64,000 nt of DNA, taken from contig CM077023.1 of assembly GCA_039090855.1 (NCBI GenBank), forward strand, positions 82,497,127-82,561,126. Direction: 5' to 3'. A program made the position numbers and the translations under genes. Of the stretch, positions 1-10,444 are shown one piece after another (position 1 is the stretch's first letter; each line of letters begins with the position of its first letter). The DNA comes from Macrothele yani (Eukaryota; Arthropoda; Arachnida; Araneae; Macrothelidae). The notes under the pieces are model-generated. The model made no database searches and was not told the origin of the DNA. It saw only the letters and a program-made list of their open reading frames with translations.

Positions 1-254
1 ATATCAAAAGTTATATATAGCTTTTCATCTTTTATTAAATATCGTACATAGACTTGTTTTGTATGACAGTATAACCACGTTTTATACGTTTCTCAATTAA
101 ACCATTTTTCTGTTTTATAATTAAAATGTCGCCGATCCGAAAATTCCGAATTGACCTTTATGTTAAATTTTCCTTTTTTCATTTATATGGTTTTTCAGTT
201 ATACGTTAATTTTACTTGGCCCATTGAAAAGTGTATAAACGCGGTTCCATGGTA

Positions 255-384
255 CATAAATATACACTGCTCGACGAAATTAACGTCTTATCAGAATGTT
301 ATTTCTATCGGAGAGGCTCAATCAAACTGTGGCTGTTTGTACAAGACTTTCACGAAGCCATTGATTGATCGGATTCTGATCAAA
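255..384 (+). repeat. Partial left end of dispersed repeat X
   Basis: The stretch resembles the start of the uninterrupted repeat copy at 6355-6435. Both have CATAAATATACACTGCT followed by a purine-rich stretch, and both share a TTCTATC..GAGGC.CAATCA.ACTG core. The copy ends where a Tc1-like transposon has been inserted at a TA. The first 250 bases of the window hold nothing recognisable. Homology is judged by eye and is clear for about 80 bases. Confidence 0.5.
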
Positions 385-386
385 TA

Positions 387-1808
387 CACTGACGGAAAAA
401 AATTACACCACGAAAAAATAGTTGTAGAGGAATGAAATGGCGGCAATACATTTGTATAGGTAACATATTTAATCGATTAAGGTTTCAAGATCACAGCTTA
501 ATGTAAGCGCGAGAAAAGCCATTTTAAATGTGAAATGCTGGTACATTAATAACCGGTGTAACCGCCAGAATGTTGAATGCAAGCACGCAAACGTTCATGC
601 ATTGTGTCGTACAGGTGCTGGATGTCAGTTTGTGGGATGGAGTTCCATGCCTGTTGCACTTGGTCGGTCAATACAGGGACGGTTAATGCTAGTTGGGGGT
701 GACGCTGGAGTTGTTGTCCAATGATGTCCCATACGTGCTCGATTGTTGAAAGATCTGGTGATCTAGCAGGCCTCAGCAACATGTCGACACTCTGTAGAGC
801 ATGTTGGGTTACAACAGCGGTATATGCGGGCGAGCGTTATCCTGTTGGAAAACACCTCCTGGAATGCTGTTCATGAATGGCAGCACAGCAGGTTGAATCA
901 CTAGACCGACGTACAACTGTGCCGTCAGGGTGCGTGGGATAACCACGAGAGTGCTCCTGCTGTCACAGGAAATTGCTCCCCAGACCATAACTCCAGGTGT
1001 AGGTCCAGTGTGTCTCGGCCGCAGACATGTTGGTTGCAGGCGCCCACCTGGCCTCCTTCTAACCAACACACGGCCATCACTGGCACCCAGGCAGAACCGG
1101 CTTTCATCAGAAAACACAACAGATCTCCACTCCGTCCTCCAATGAGCTCTAGCTTGACACCACTGACGTCGCAAACGGCAGTGGTTTGGAGTAAGTGGGC
1201 ACGCTACAGGGCGTCTGGCTCGGAGCTGTCCTTCAAGTAACCGATTTGTAACAGTTCGTTATGTCACTGTGGTGGCAACTGCAGTTCGAATTGCTGCCGC
1301 AGACGCGGTACGTTGCGCCACGGCCATACGGCGTACACGGCGGTCTTCCGTCTCAGTAGTGCCACGTGGCCGGCCGGAACTCGGTCTTCTTCAGGCAGTA
1401 CCTTCCCTTGACCACCGCTGCCAACAATCATGCACAGTGGCTACATTACTGCCAAGTCGTTCTGCAATATTGCGGAACGAAAATCCACCTTCTCGTAGCC
1501 CTATTACACGACCTCGTTCAAACTCCGTGAGCTGTTGATAATGGCTTCTTCGTCTTCTTAAAGACATTCTAGACTAGCATCAACTCACTACGTCGAATCT
1601 CAACGATAACTAACGCTCACGAACGTTACAGCGCGTATTTACAGCAAACCTGCTTTGCATGTTCCGAGGGGCGCTACTAGCGCCACACGTATGCGCCGAG
1701 CGCGAAATTTGCATAGACGTCATCTTACAGATGTACTCTCACCGCCTACCAACTGTCGTTTATCTAACACAACCACTTCTTGGTGTTGGGATTTTTTTTC
1801 CGTCAGTG
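387..1808 (-). mobile_element. Tc1-like DNA transposon 1
   Basis: The element is 1422 bp and bounded by terminal inverted repeats. The left end begins CACTGACGGAAAAAAA and the right end reads as its reverse complement. TA dinucleotides flank it at 385-386 and 1809-1810, the expected target duplication. The TIRs match over roughly the outer 40 bases with small differences. It encodes a broken DDE transposase on the minus strand. The size is typical of Tc1 elements (1.3-1.7 kb). Confidence 0.88.
546..1567 (-). pseudogene. Tc1-like DDE transposase pseudogene (element 1)
   Basis: A Tc1 transposase would cut and paste the element at TA sites in the nucleus. The frame opens with MSLRRRRS and an N-terminal helix-turn-helix around FERGRVIGLREGG, then a GRPR-like hook. 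The first catalytic Asp is in VFSDESRF, followed by VMVWGAI. The second Asp is in FQQDNARPH and the Glu in IEHVWD. Nominal length is about 340 codons, normal for the family. Visible lesions are an in-frame TGA at 1391-1393 (CGA to TGA is likely), a TAA at 1259-1261, and a 2-bp insertion near 822 just after the second Asp. With that insertion ignored, the Asp-to-Glu spacing is 32 residues rather than the usual 34. It is inactive as it stands. Confidence 0.88.
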
Positions 1809-1810
1809 TA

Positions 1811-2364
1811 TTATAGAAATGTACGTAACTATTTAATACACAAGTTATATATGAATTCCATTTATTAGAAGAAATTTGAGCCAAACTGAAATTTCTTCTA
1901 CTGCCTAGTTTAATTCAGAAAAAAAATCACACATGTAAGAATTTTCAATCCTTATGAAACAGCAAAACAGAGAATGTACCTCAAGTTCGAGATTTCAGTT
2001 ATCTAGGTTTGGTTCAATTTTCTTCCTATAAGAACTTCTTACTGGGAGAGGGGAAGTATTTGCGACTTTCCAGCTACCCTGATTGCAATTTCCATTGTAG
2101 CTTAACAGTCTAATGTTGAAGTATTGCGGGGTTGGGGGGAAGGTGTACAGTAAATTGGGCATTTCGGATCAAGATGTAATTTCTTATCCCAAACTGGAAC
2201 GGCACTTTGCCTACTTTGAGTTGGAAGAAGTTAGGAAATAATAGGGAACACTCTTCATTTCTTTCATTCTTACATCGAGGAAGTTTTATTTAGTGAAACA
2301 GAATCGGACGCGTTGCGCGTGCCACATCGGACTGTGAAATACAGAAAGGGAAGGGGGTGGTGAG
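1811..2364. other. Unassigned spacer
   Basis: AT-rich sequence between transposon 1 and repeat X. I see no coding pattern, inverted ends or tandem repeat. Confidence 0.5.
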
Positions 2365-2642
2365 ATTCCCAACTGCTTCAGAATTTAGGCCTTCGGTATC
2401 ACATGAAACGGGCCGAGTGCAGCTGACAGTCGTGGCTTGCAATAGGAGCAATGGAAGAATATTTCCCAGGGAATCTTTAACAACGTGAATGACGTCCTTA
2501 CCACGAAACGTACGTAAATCTGCGCCTTCATTTCTGAATGTGAGCAACTAACATTCCCTGAACATTTGGAGGAACAAATGCGAATTTTAAGCTGACAATG
2601 CTACGGAAACTCGTGAAAAATATTATAAAAAAATTCTATAAG
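2365..2642 (+). repeat. Dispersed repeat X, left part of interrupted copy
   Basis: Aligns colinearly with 6447-6715, for example CAACTGCTT, CACAT.AAACGGGC and CGTACGTA landmarks in the same order. It is cut by transposon 2 and resumes at 4056. On the minus strand one frame is open in both copies (starting near 2547 here) with a shared LTFRN.GA..RT pattern. It may be the trace of a coding segment, but I cannot name a family. Confidence 0.7.
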
Positions 2643-2644
2643 TA

Positions 2645-4053
2645 CACTGCTGGCCACCCAATATGCAACACCAAGAACGAAGCATCCGATTGGCCTGAAA
2701 TTCGCAGCATGCGTCGCCCGCGAGAGGATATTAGAACGATTAGCATTGCAGGGCATATGCAAATCATGTGCGCCAGGCACGCCACCGAGAAGCACTATAA
2801 GAAGGGTGCACAGAAGGCGGGGTGTAAGTAGTGGAAGTGTGTTGTGCTGCCGGACCTGTGCGTGGGAAGCTTCCTGATGCCTCGTCGCAGAATACAGCAG
2901 TCATTCCAGCACGTTTAGGAGTTCGACAGAGGACGAATAGTGGCTTGTCGCGACAGCGGTTTATCGTACCGAGACATCGGCGCCCGTGTGGGACGGCATC
3001 CAGCCACAGTGAGGTGAGTATGGATTCGGTGGGTGCAGGAGGGACGGACGGACCGACGTGAGCGATTGCCGCAGCTGCGGCACACCACCGAATGAGAGGA
3101 CCGGCATGTTCTGCGGCGGGCATTGACGGCTCGCACCGCCACATCACGAACGTTAGCGCAGGAATTAGGGTGGGTTACGCAACAACCTGTGTCAGCACGT
3201 ACCGTTCGACGTCGTCTGCAGGAGCAGGGACTTGTCGCACCGCGCCCATTGCACCGATTACCATTGACGTTACACCACCGGCGAGTGCGGCGACAGTGGG
3301 CCGTTGAACGACGCACCTGGACTACGGAATGGCACGACATTGTCTTCTCCGACGAGTCCCGCTTCTGCCTGCAACACCACGATGGTCGGATCCGCGTTTG
3401 GCGGCACCGCGGCGAGAGACTATATGTCGCCTGCATTATGCATCGCCATACCGGTCCGTCGCCTGGCATTATGGTTTGGGGCGCAGCTGGATATGACACC
3501 CGCACCCCTGTGGTACGCATCGCTTGTACACTCAACAGCCACCGCTACGTCTCCGACGTTTTGGAGCCTGTAGTCCTCCCTTACCTGCAGGACCTTCCAG
3601 TGGCCACGTTTCAACAGGACAATACGCGCCCGCACGTGGTACGCATCGTGCAACAGTTCTTCACGGCCCACCAGGTGTCACTGCTGCCGTGGCCAGCCTG
3701 TTCTCCTGATATGTTGCCCTACGAACACGTCTGGTCGCTGATCGGCAACCGAGTAGCCCGGCAAGCACCACCCGCGGCTACGCCTGATGAACTGTGGCAA
3801 CGTGTGGAAGCAGCCTGGACCGACATACCCGAAGCCCACATTCAAAGCCTCTTTCGTTCGATGCCGCAGCGTGTAGCGGCTGTTATTGCCAGCCATGGGG
3901 GCCACACGAACTATTGATGTCTGCGTGTTCCGCAAGTCGCACGGGCCTGTAAGCTCAATCGTTTCATCTTTGTATCTGTTGTTGTGTGTCTAGTAAATCT
4001 GGCTTTGCTATCTCGTGTCCTTCTTGGTGTTGCATTTTGGGTGGCCAACAGTG
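2645..4053 (+). mobile_element. Tc1-like DNA transposon 2, complete ends
   Basis: A 1409-bp element with matching TIRs of about 38 bp. The left end starts CACTGCTGGCCACCCA and the right end is the complement of CACTGTTGGCCACCCA. It is flanked by TA at 2643-2644 and 4054-4055. It sits inside repeat X, whose paralogue at 6355-6850 lacks the insertion and shows the original TA site. It carries one transposase frame on the plus strand. Confidence 0.92.
2877..3917 (+). pseudogene. Tc1-like DD34E transposase, three nonsense codons
   Basis: The frame runs 346 codons from MPRRRIQQ to the end, the normal family length, with no frameshift that I can see. The N-terminal HTH lies around FDRGRIVACRDSG. 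The first Asp is in VFSDESRFCL, the second in FQQDNTRPH, and the Glu in YEHVWSLIG, 34 residues after the second Asp. Three in-frame stops interrupt the first third: TAG 2916-2918, TGA 3015-3017 and TGA 3093-3095. Each is explained by one C-to-T change (CAG or CGA ancestor). The remaining 264 codons downstream are open. It is a young but inactive copy. Confidence 0.9.
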
Positions 4054-4055
4054 TA

Positions 4056-4200
4056 GATAAATGACAAAAAGTATCGCGCGCGCGTGAAAAAGCTATCAGA
4101 AACTAGTGCAAAAGTTTCAATTCCAGTTTTAGACAGATTGTACGCAGTGATTTTTGCGTCCTTCCTTGAGCTGAGCTCGGGGTAGCCACCCCGCCTGCTC
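4056..4200 (+). repeat. Dispersed repeat X, right part of interrupted copy
   Basis: Continues the alignment to 6722-6845 after the transposon. Shared landmarks are AATGACAAAA, ACTTGTGCAAAAGTTT, CCAGTTTTA and TTGAGCTG.GC.CGGGG. Removing transposon 2 and one TA rejoins the two halves into a sequence that matches the uninterrupted copy. Confidence 0.75.
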
Positions 4201-4860
4201 CACTATAGTTACGCCTCTGGAGATATTACCTGATAGCCACCGAGCATATTCATATCCACCAAAAGAAACTAAATGTTCTGAAAAATAAGTTCGAATTTTT
4301 TTAACTTTATCTTCTGAATATCGTCGGAAAGTTCTCTGCCTTTCTTTTTCAATATTCTTAGTTTTTATTAACTGGACTTCTGTCTTTCATATTCTTCTCT
4401 TGCACGATGAGATATTTTTGTGATTTCTTTTTCTAAAGGAAGTTCAACGTTATATTTTTAATCCAGGAATGATTTTCGTACTAATCAATTTCCGAAGTCG
4501 TCTTTCTTATTAAGAGTTTCTTCCGCATTTATGTGCGTAAGGCTTTTCCTTTTAAAATAGGACAGAGATCCCCCCCCCACCCGTTTTAAATTCTTTCTTA
4601 TCCAGTTTCAATAGCTCACATGAATTGAAGACCATATTAAAAAAATAATTTCCGCTGGCTTCCTGGTTTACACCTGAAAATTTTGAGTGCAACCTAGTGC
4701 TTGTTTGATATAGTTGAGACAGAAATATTTCTCGCAGAGGCATAACTACGCATTTCTGAGCTTGGGGCGAAGCACAAAATATTGCACACCCATCTGTCTT
4801 TCTATCTATATATGTGGCAAAAGTATATGACAAATATATTATCTATGTATACACACACTC
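4201..4860. other. Unassigned AT-rich spacer
   Basis: No recognisable coding or repeat structure apart from a short C run near 4570. Confidence 0.5.
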
Positions 4861-4989
4861 ATCGTCAAAAAAATAGTTGCACCCATAAGGACGTGTCGGA
4901 TTGCAAAGCTATTCGGGAGGAAGGTAAAGTTACCAGGAACAATAAAAGATTAAAATTGAGACTGATATGGGCAATATTTATTGAGCTAT

Positions 4990-5990
4990 ACGCCAATAAG
5001 TAGTGTCTCAGCTTGAATCTTCTCACGCAGTTCCTACAAATTGTGCGGTAGGGGTGGAGTGTGGATAGCTCGTCCAATAACATCACACACATTTTCAATC
5101 GGCGATAGGTCTGGCGATGCAGCTGGCCATGGCAGAGTGTCAGTGCCTTGAAGGCAAACTCTCGAGATAGCAGCAGTATGCGGACTAGCGTTGTCCTGTT
5201 GGAAAATCGCACTGGAGTGAGCGTTCAGAAAAGGGCCACTGGTTGCAGGACCTCATTAACGTAACGTTGGGCTGTCAAAGTGTCTGTAATGAACACCAAA
5301 GGTGATCTGGCATCGTAGGCAATTGCACCCCACACAATGACACCAGGCCTTCTGGACATGTGACGATCGACAACAAACCGTTCATCTTGGCGCTGACCAC
5401 GGTGACTCCACGTGGATTCGGTGGTCGTCTCCTCCAAGATAAAAGCGATACTCATCACTGAAGATCACCCGCTGCCATTCTGTGTGGCTCCATGACAGTG
5501 TGGCACGACACCATTGCAGTCTTTGGCGACAATGCAATGTTGTTAAGGGCAGTCGTCGTAACGGTCTGCTTACGGGTAGTCCTACGTCGTGCAGCCGTCT
5601 TCGAATGCTGCTGGCACTAATCGGACGATGCATGGAGGGCACCACTCTTCGTTGTATATCCGCAATCGTGGCTGTTGGGTCACTCCGCGCATGTCGGACA
5701 ACCCGTCGGTCCACTCTCTCCTTGCCTTGTCTAGGTCTCCAAGACCCTTCCTGTCACTACTGCGTGCCTTGGTCTATCGATTGCCGCCAACAGCGTGCTA
5801 TGGTGATATCCGCACGACCGGTATGGCGCGCAATACGGCGACAAGACCATCCCGGAGCCTGACGATGCTGCCCCTCTCGAACTCCTCCAGCTGCTTGAAT
5901 TGCTTCCAAACTTTTCTCCGACGCATACTTCACTTGCAAAGGATGTAACCAAAAGAACAGCTTGAGTCAGAATGGCAAGCATGCGCAGCA
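4990..5990 (-). pseudogene. Tc1-like transposase relic (element 3)
   Basis: Successive minus-strand frames read as one Tc1 transposase broken by several frameshifts. They show an HTH with GWSCRRIARHTGRADITI, the segment ISASSIRRRLHDVGL, the first Asp in VIFSDEYRFYLGG, then PGVIVWGAIAYD, the second Asp in FQQDNASPHTAA and the Glu in SPIENVCDVIG. The second Asp and the Glu are 32 residues apart, as in element 1, so the two belong to a related subfamily. A candidate left end lies near 4856-4886. The right end seems lost at the CA/TA microsatellite after 6100. It is inactive. Confidence 0.85.
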
Positions 5991-6111
5991 GGACGACCTT
6001 ATATAGCCGGTCAGGCACAGCGCTACGATCCCTACTTGCTTGCGTCACATACGCCGCCCAGCGTGAAATTTAGGTAATTTCCATGTGTCACGATGTCAGC
6101 CCCCACCCCCT

Positions 6112-6112
6112 T

Positions 6113-6170
<58 letters not shown>
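6112..6170. repeat. (CA)n/(TA)n microsatellite
   Basis: Uninterrupted CACACA followed by about 25 TA repeats. Confidence 0.95.
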
Positions 6171-6172
<2 letters not shown>

Positions 6173-6295
6173 TAAAAGCGATAACCACTCATACCAATAC
6201 AAGAAGCCCCCTACGTAAGACAAAATCTACCTCCCCTAACCCCTTCCCTTTCATTCAACATGGAGTAGACTGACTCAAAATAGAAAGTTATGAAA

Positions 6296-6350
6296 GAGGC
6301 TAGGGAGGCCTTTATCCAGCAGTGGATTGATAATGGTTGGTGATGACTAT
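6296..6350 (+). mobile_element. Very short RTE-like LINE 3' stub
   Basis: The words CCAGCAGTGGATTGATAATG and a following TGATGA-like tail match the 3' ends of the longer RTE-like copies at 58.1 and 60.2 kb, read on this strand. Only about 50 bases remain. It abuts the left end of repeat X. Confidence 0.65.
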
Positions 6351-6354
6351 AATG

Positions 6355-6850
6355 CACATAAATATACACTGCTGGACAAAACAAAATTAATGTCACACCC
6401 CAATGTTCTATCAGAGGCACAATCAGACTGCTTGTACAGCTTTTCGCAACTGCTTGGGAGTTCGGACCTTTGGTACCACATCAAACGGGCTGAATGCAGT
6501 TGGCAATCGTGGCTCGCAGTAATGATCGAATAGCCTCTAGAGAATTTTCAGCAATGTGAACGACATCCTTGTCTTGTAGCGTACGTACAACCGCGCCTTT
6601 GTTTCTGAATGTCAGCAGTTAACATCCCCGAAACATTTCCAGGAAACAATGCGAAATTTAAGATGCCAAGGCCACCAAAACTGGCAAAGCATATTAAATG
6701 CAAAATTTATACATAGAGGAATGACAAAATATGGCCCGAAAAAGCAGCACCAGAAACTTGTGCAAAAGTTTTACTTCCAGTTTTAATCAGATTGTAAGCA
6801 ATGATTTCTGCGCCATTGTTTGAGCTGTGCCCGGGGCAGCCGCCTGCCCA
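6355..6850 (+). repeat. Dispersed repeat X, uninterrupted copy
   Basis: Reference copy for the interrupted copy at 2365-4200 and the partial one at 255-384. It begins TACACTGCTGGACAAAA, which looks like a Tc1-type terminus. I could not find a matching inverted end on the right. The family is unidentified; it could be a non-autonomous Tc1-type element. Confidence 0.65.
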
Positions 6851-7940
6851 GCATCTGATTTCTCAGCATAGGAAACAAGTTATTTTAAATGATTCGCTAA
6901 CCTCAAACGAAAGTGTCTGTCAAACAGTGACTGCTATGAATTTACCGCAAGACTTTTTGTTCAAGCCAGTGTACCAATATATGCAAGCAGTTTGGCTTTT
7001 AAAGTGTGATTGCTATTTATTATTTAGAGAGTAATATAAATTTTATTCATTATTAGAAACAAAATAAAAATGCTCCCGCAAGCAAGTTTTAATTACACAA
7101 TATATCAGTGTTTTGAGAGAAACTGAAAATTTTCCTTCTGAATTAAAATTAGTAATAGGAAAAACTTTTAATGAAAATGGACGCTGTTCTGAATTTAGAA
7201 TCAGAAATATTTGTCACCTTTCTGTATGAAAATAAAAATAAGTGCAACTCCATATTTCTCTATTATGGAACGTTTTTTCTTCAAATCTACTTAACGATTA
7301 TATAAAGAGAAATCCTAATGCTTTGGAGTCAAACACAGTGGGATTCGGTAAATGTTTTCGAATCGTAAATAAGTGCAGTTTATAATAACAGTATGTAATG
7401 CTATTCGTAAGAAAAGTGGAAAACACGGTTGAAGTTAAGCGCATTTTATCAATGTTATTTATTAATATTCTTATAACAAACTGTTTTCAACTCCGCAGCA
7501 CTAAAATCTCCACCTTTTCTGATTATACATGCTCTAGGCACAAACACAAATGACCCATGTTTAACACAATGTACTATATCTAATATATCGGCAAAAGTGT
7601 TTTAACAACTGAATAATTATGCAAATTCTGTATTCACGCGTTCGCATGTACTTGCGTTATGCGTGTGCGAATTCTGGAAAGCGCAGATCTTGTTCGTTTG
7701 GAGGGTTTATCGGCAGCAGTGAGCAACTCAATAGACTATAAACAGTCGTCTGTCCCGAATTCGGGACCACTGGTTCCACGGAAGAGAAAGAGCCAATGCC
7801 GTACAACAAACACGTCATCCATGCACTGCCCGGAATTTAAAACGAGACCTATTTCGGACGAATGATTAGAAGCTACCACTTCGTACTACTCGCCCACAGG
7901 GGCGGGTAAAACATGGATCTGCTGGCGAAGTAACAATGCA
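6851..7940. other. Unassigned AT-rich spacer
   Basis: No coding pattern, inverted ends or strong tandem repeat seen. Confidence 0.5.
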
Positions 7941-7949
7941 CTGGAACGA

Positions 7950-8230
7950 AACTTAGAATGTCAACGCAGGATGCTAGTTGGATGGCACATTAATGATCTA
8001 CAGTATTTACACGGGACATTACAAACCGACTGAATAGAAAAAATCTAGTTATAGCTAATGTAATTCAGAGATGGGTGATCGATGGTGCAATTGCAGCAAA
8101 AATAAATAAATAAATCACTGGGAGGTGGCACAAACTCACCGGAAGACCCTAGTTGAGAAGAATCAAACAATCACGGGCGTCGTCTGCAGCACACCTTTCT
8201 GCTAAGCTTAAAAATGCTATAAGGAACATG
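7950..8230 (+). pseudogene. Tc1-like transposase N-terminal relic
   Basis: A broken plus-strand frame contains NLVIANVIQRWVIDGAIAA followed by a TGRP-like hook. This resembles the second DNA-binding helix and linker of Tc1 transposases. It may belong with the catalytic relic at 8540-9177, separated by the tRNA-like fragment. Heavily decayed. Confidence 0.45.
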
Positions 8231-8303
8231 TATGAGCATATGTTCCTTGTGACATGCCTGCACCGCAGGACGCACATGAGATAAAGGCAGATAGCAGCGA
8301 GAG

Positions 8304-8400
8304 CATACGTCCGCGTAGCTCAGTTGGGAGAGCAACTTACTCCGGAGTGAGGATGCCCGGCGTGGACAAAAATGACGGAGAAATTTACTTCTTCATACCC
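8304..8400 (+). repeat. tRNA-like fragment, probable SINE head
   Basis: CGCGTAGCTCAGTTGGGAG is a clear pol III A box in tRNA-like context. No acceptable B box or cloverleaf follows, so this is not a working tRNA gene. It lies between two transposase relics. Confidence 0.5.
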
Positions 8401-8539
8401 TACAGAATTTTTAAGCCCGACAGATTCTCTAGGTTTCCATGGTAGGACAGCTGGGCACAAGCCTAATATCACTTCTGGAAAGGCTCAATGCCGTTTGGAC
8501 TGATGTTCTGCCCCCCGTTCCTGGACCATAGAGTACTGA

Positions 8540-9177
8540 AAGAGTGTTCTATGGCACGAAGAATCATTGTTTCTTTTCGACGAATGTGTCTGGGTCTGAT
8601 AATTGTTGGTAGAACGATTTTATCAAGACATTCGTAGCTCCAACAGTCAAGTCTGGTGTACGGTTTGTCATGGTTTGCACCTGTTTCAGTTGGACCGAAC
8701 TTGGTGAATTGTTTGCTGTATTTGAAACCACGAACCTGTACCTCGATATTCTGGATATTTTAGCGCTAAATACGGTGTGCCAGGACTAAACTTCGTTTCA
8801 GGGAGATTAGTCCTAAGCTCAGTGCCACACTATACGATGCGTATAAGACTGGTTTGTGGAGAACAACGTTGAGATGTTGAACTAGTTAGTTCAAACCCTG
8901 ACCTCGACCCAACACAGCCCCTTTGAGACGCATGAGAACACCGAATCATATCTTGACCACAGCGACCTCCTTTCTCCAACTCTGCCTCAGTAGTAGCTTT
9001 ACAGTAAAAGTAGAAGAATGTCACAGTTGAGCTTTCTGGAATTTAGTAAAAAGCATACCCAGAATGGTTGCCGCTGTTATTAAACATGACCCTTCTTTGT
9101 TCTAAGAATTTGAAATAAAAGCATTTACTTCAGCTACAAGTAGGTGTCCGAATACTTTTTACAACAAAGTGTGTAAT
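8540..9177 (+). pseudogene. Tc1-like transposase C-terminal relic with right TIR
   Basis: The reading frame around 8640-8780 gives PTVKSGVRFVMVCTCFSW and LYLDILDIL, matching the middle of Tc1 transposases (PTVKxGGGxxMVWGCFS, then AYxDILD). The end at 9150-9177 (GGTGTCCGAATACTTTT, then AGTGTGTA) resembles the TIR of the complete element at 38656-39836, so both are of one family. Many substitutions and indels; inactive. Confidence 0.65.
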
Positions 9178-9189
9178 TTCATATTGTTC

Positions 9190-9282
9190 AAGTACACTTT
9201 AGCAAGTTTACTTTTGTATTAAGTACACTTTAGTAAGTTTACTCTTGTATTAAGTAGACTCTAGCAAGTGTTCTCCCGTATC
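9190..9282. repeat. 31-bp tandem repeat, 3 copies
   Basis: The unit beginning AAGTACACTTTAGCAAG repeats at 9190, 9221 and 9252 with a few substitutions. Confidence 0.85.
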
Positions 9283-9740
9283 TGTCAAAGCTAAGCTGAA
9301 TTTAAATTTTAAATGAACAATCACATTGCTAAGCTCAAAAATTGATAGCCTAAATAGATGCTAAGTAAAATGAAAGCCTATGCATATATTCCCAGTGTAC
9401 CCTTTTCTCCGTATTCAGAACTTATTTGTTTCCGATCGGCTACCCAGTAATACAACATCATGAAATTTGTTTGACCACTTTATTTGTGACACCATCACCT
9501 CGCAACTTTCAGGCATCAAACCGTAGTCTTTTGCGCCATGCAGATCTGCGTTCCGTTGTTGAAACGCCTTCCGTTATATTAGCTTTAAAGTCTTTTTTTT
9601 AAACGTTATCACCAAAAGAAATTTATGCAATGTAAGTGAAAACTTTATTAACAATGATCAAAACAAATGATTACAGGTAAAAAGCAGTAACTTTTAGTAA
9701 ATCTCAGGCTATATATGTGCCGCAAATGTGCGTTCATTTT

Positions 9741-10050
9741 TGATGGGCCGAGGGTGGCCTTGTGGGCAACGTTCGCGACTGCCACGGAAAGGACCTCAGG
9801 TTCGATCCCAGCGAGGTACGAACGCTTGATCCACTAAATGTCCGCCATGCGTCGGATGGGAACGTTAAGCCGTCGGACCCCGGGTACTGCCCCCGGTAAT
9901 AAATAAGGACGTCTTCCTCCCCCTTTCTACTTCACTTCCGCGTCGCTTTCCTATCGGGCACTCTAGCCCAAATCTCCTAGCCTTCTATTTCTAAGGGTTG
10001 TTTAAGACCTGGGGTCAGACACTCCCTTCCTAAAATCCTCTACATCGGAT
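9741..10050 (+). mobile_element. tRNA-derived SINE, family B
   Basis: A tRNA-like head has an A-box-like TGGCCTTGTGGGCAACG and a B box GGTTCGATCCC at about 9799. It is followed by an unrelated body with GGGAACGTTAAGCCG and CCCCGGGTA, a pattern common in arthropod tRNA SINEs. Only one copy is in the window. Confidence 0.6.
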
Positions 10051-10249
10051 CGGTTCATTTTTGATGTAGGTGAACCCGCGGCTCATAAAGAACGCGCTGC
10101 TCGAAACACATTCGAAAAAGATGGTGTAAAGTCTCTCAATAAGTGCTAGAGTGTTAAAAGTGGCAAGGGCCCGAGAGTGTGCGAAAATGGAAATCTAAAA
10201 TGTGCGTAAGCATATAGTTAGAAAACCGATTCTTATTGCAAATGAGGCC

Positions 10250-10440
10250 AGTTCCATTGGCGCAGTAGTTTAAGCGCTGGCTTATGTCCGTTCGTCCGAG
10301 TTGGCCTAGGTTCTGGCCGCTGGTGAGGCATGAGTGGTGCGCTTTCCTTATGGCACTGGCCCTTTCCGGAACCATTGGCTCCGAATCAGCAGTGGGCGAC
10401 CCATAGCTTACAGAGCCGCTCAAGGTGGTCGTACATTGCA
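10250..10440 (+). mobile_element. SINE family A, diverged copy
   Basis: Shares landmarks with the well-kept copies at 22955 and 23921: TTGGCGCAGTAGTTTAAG, CGTCCGAG, GTGAGGCATG, TATGGCACTGGC, GGAACCA and AAGGTGGTCGT. The B box is degraded. There is no poly-A left. Confidence 0.7.
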
Positions 10441-10444
10441 AATA

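Noticed and set aside
151..435. 94-codon ORF at the left edge
   Set aside because: It spans the junction of repeat X and a Tc1 TIR, so it cannot be a single gene.
8304..8400. tRNA gene
   Set aside because: There is an A box but no B box and no plausible acceptor stem or anticodon arm.
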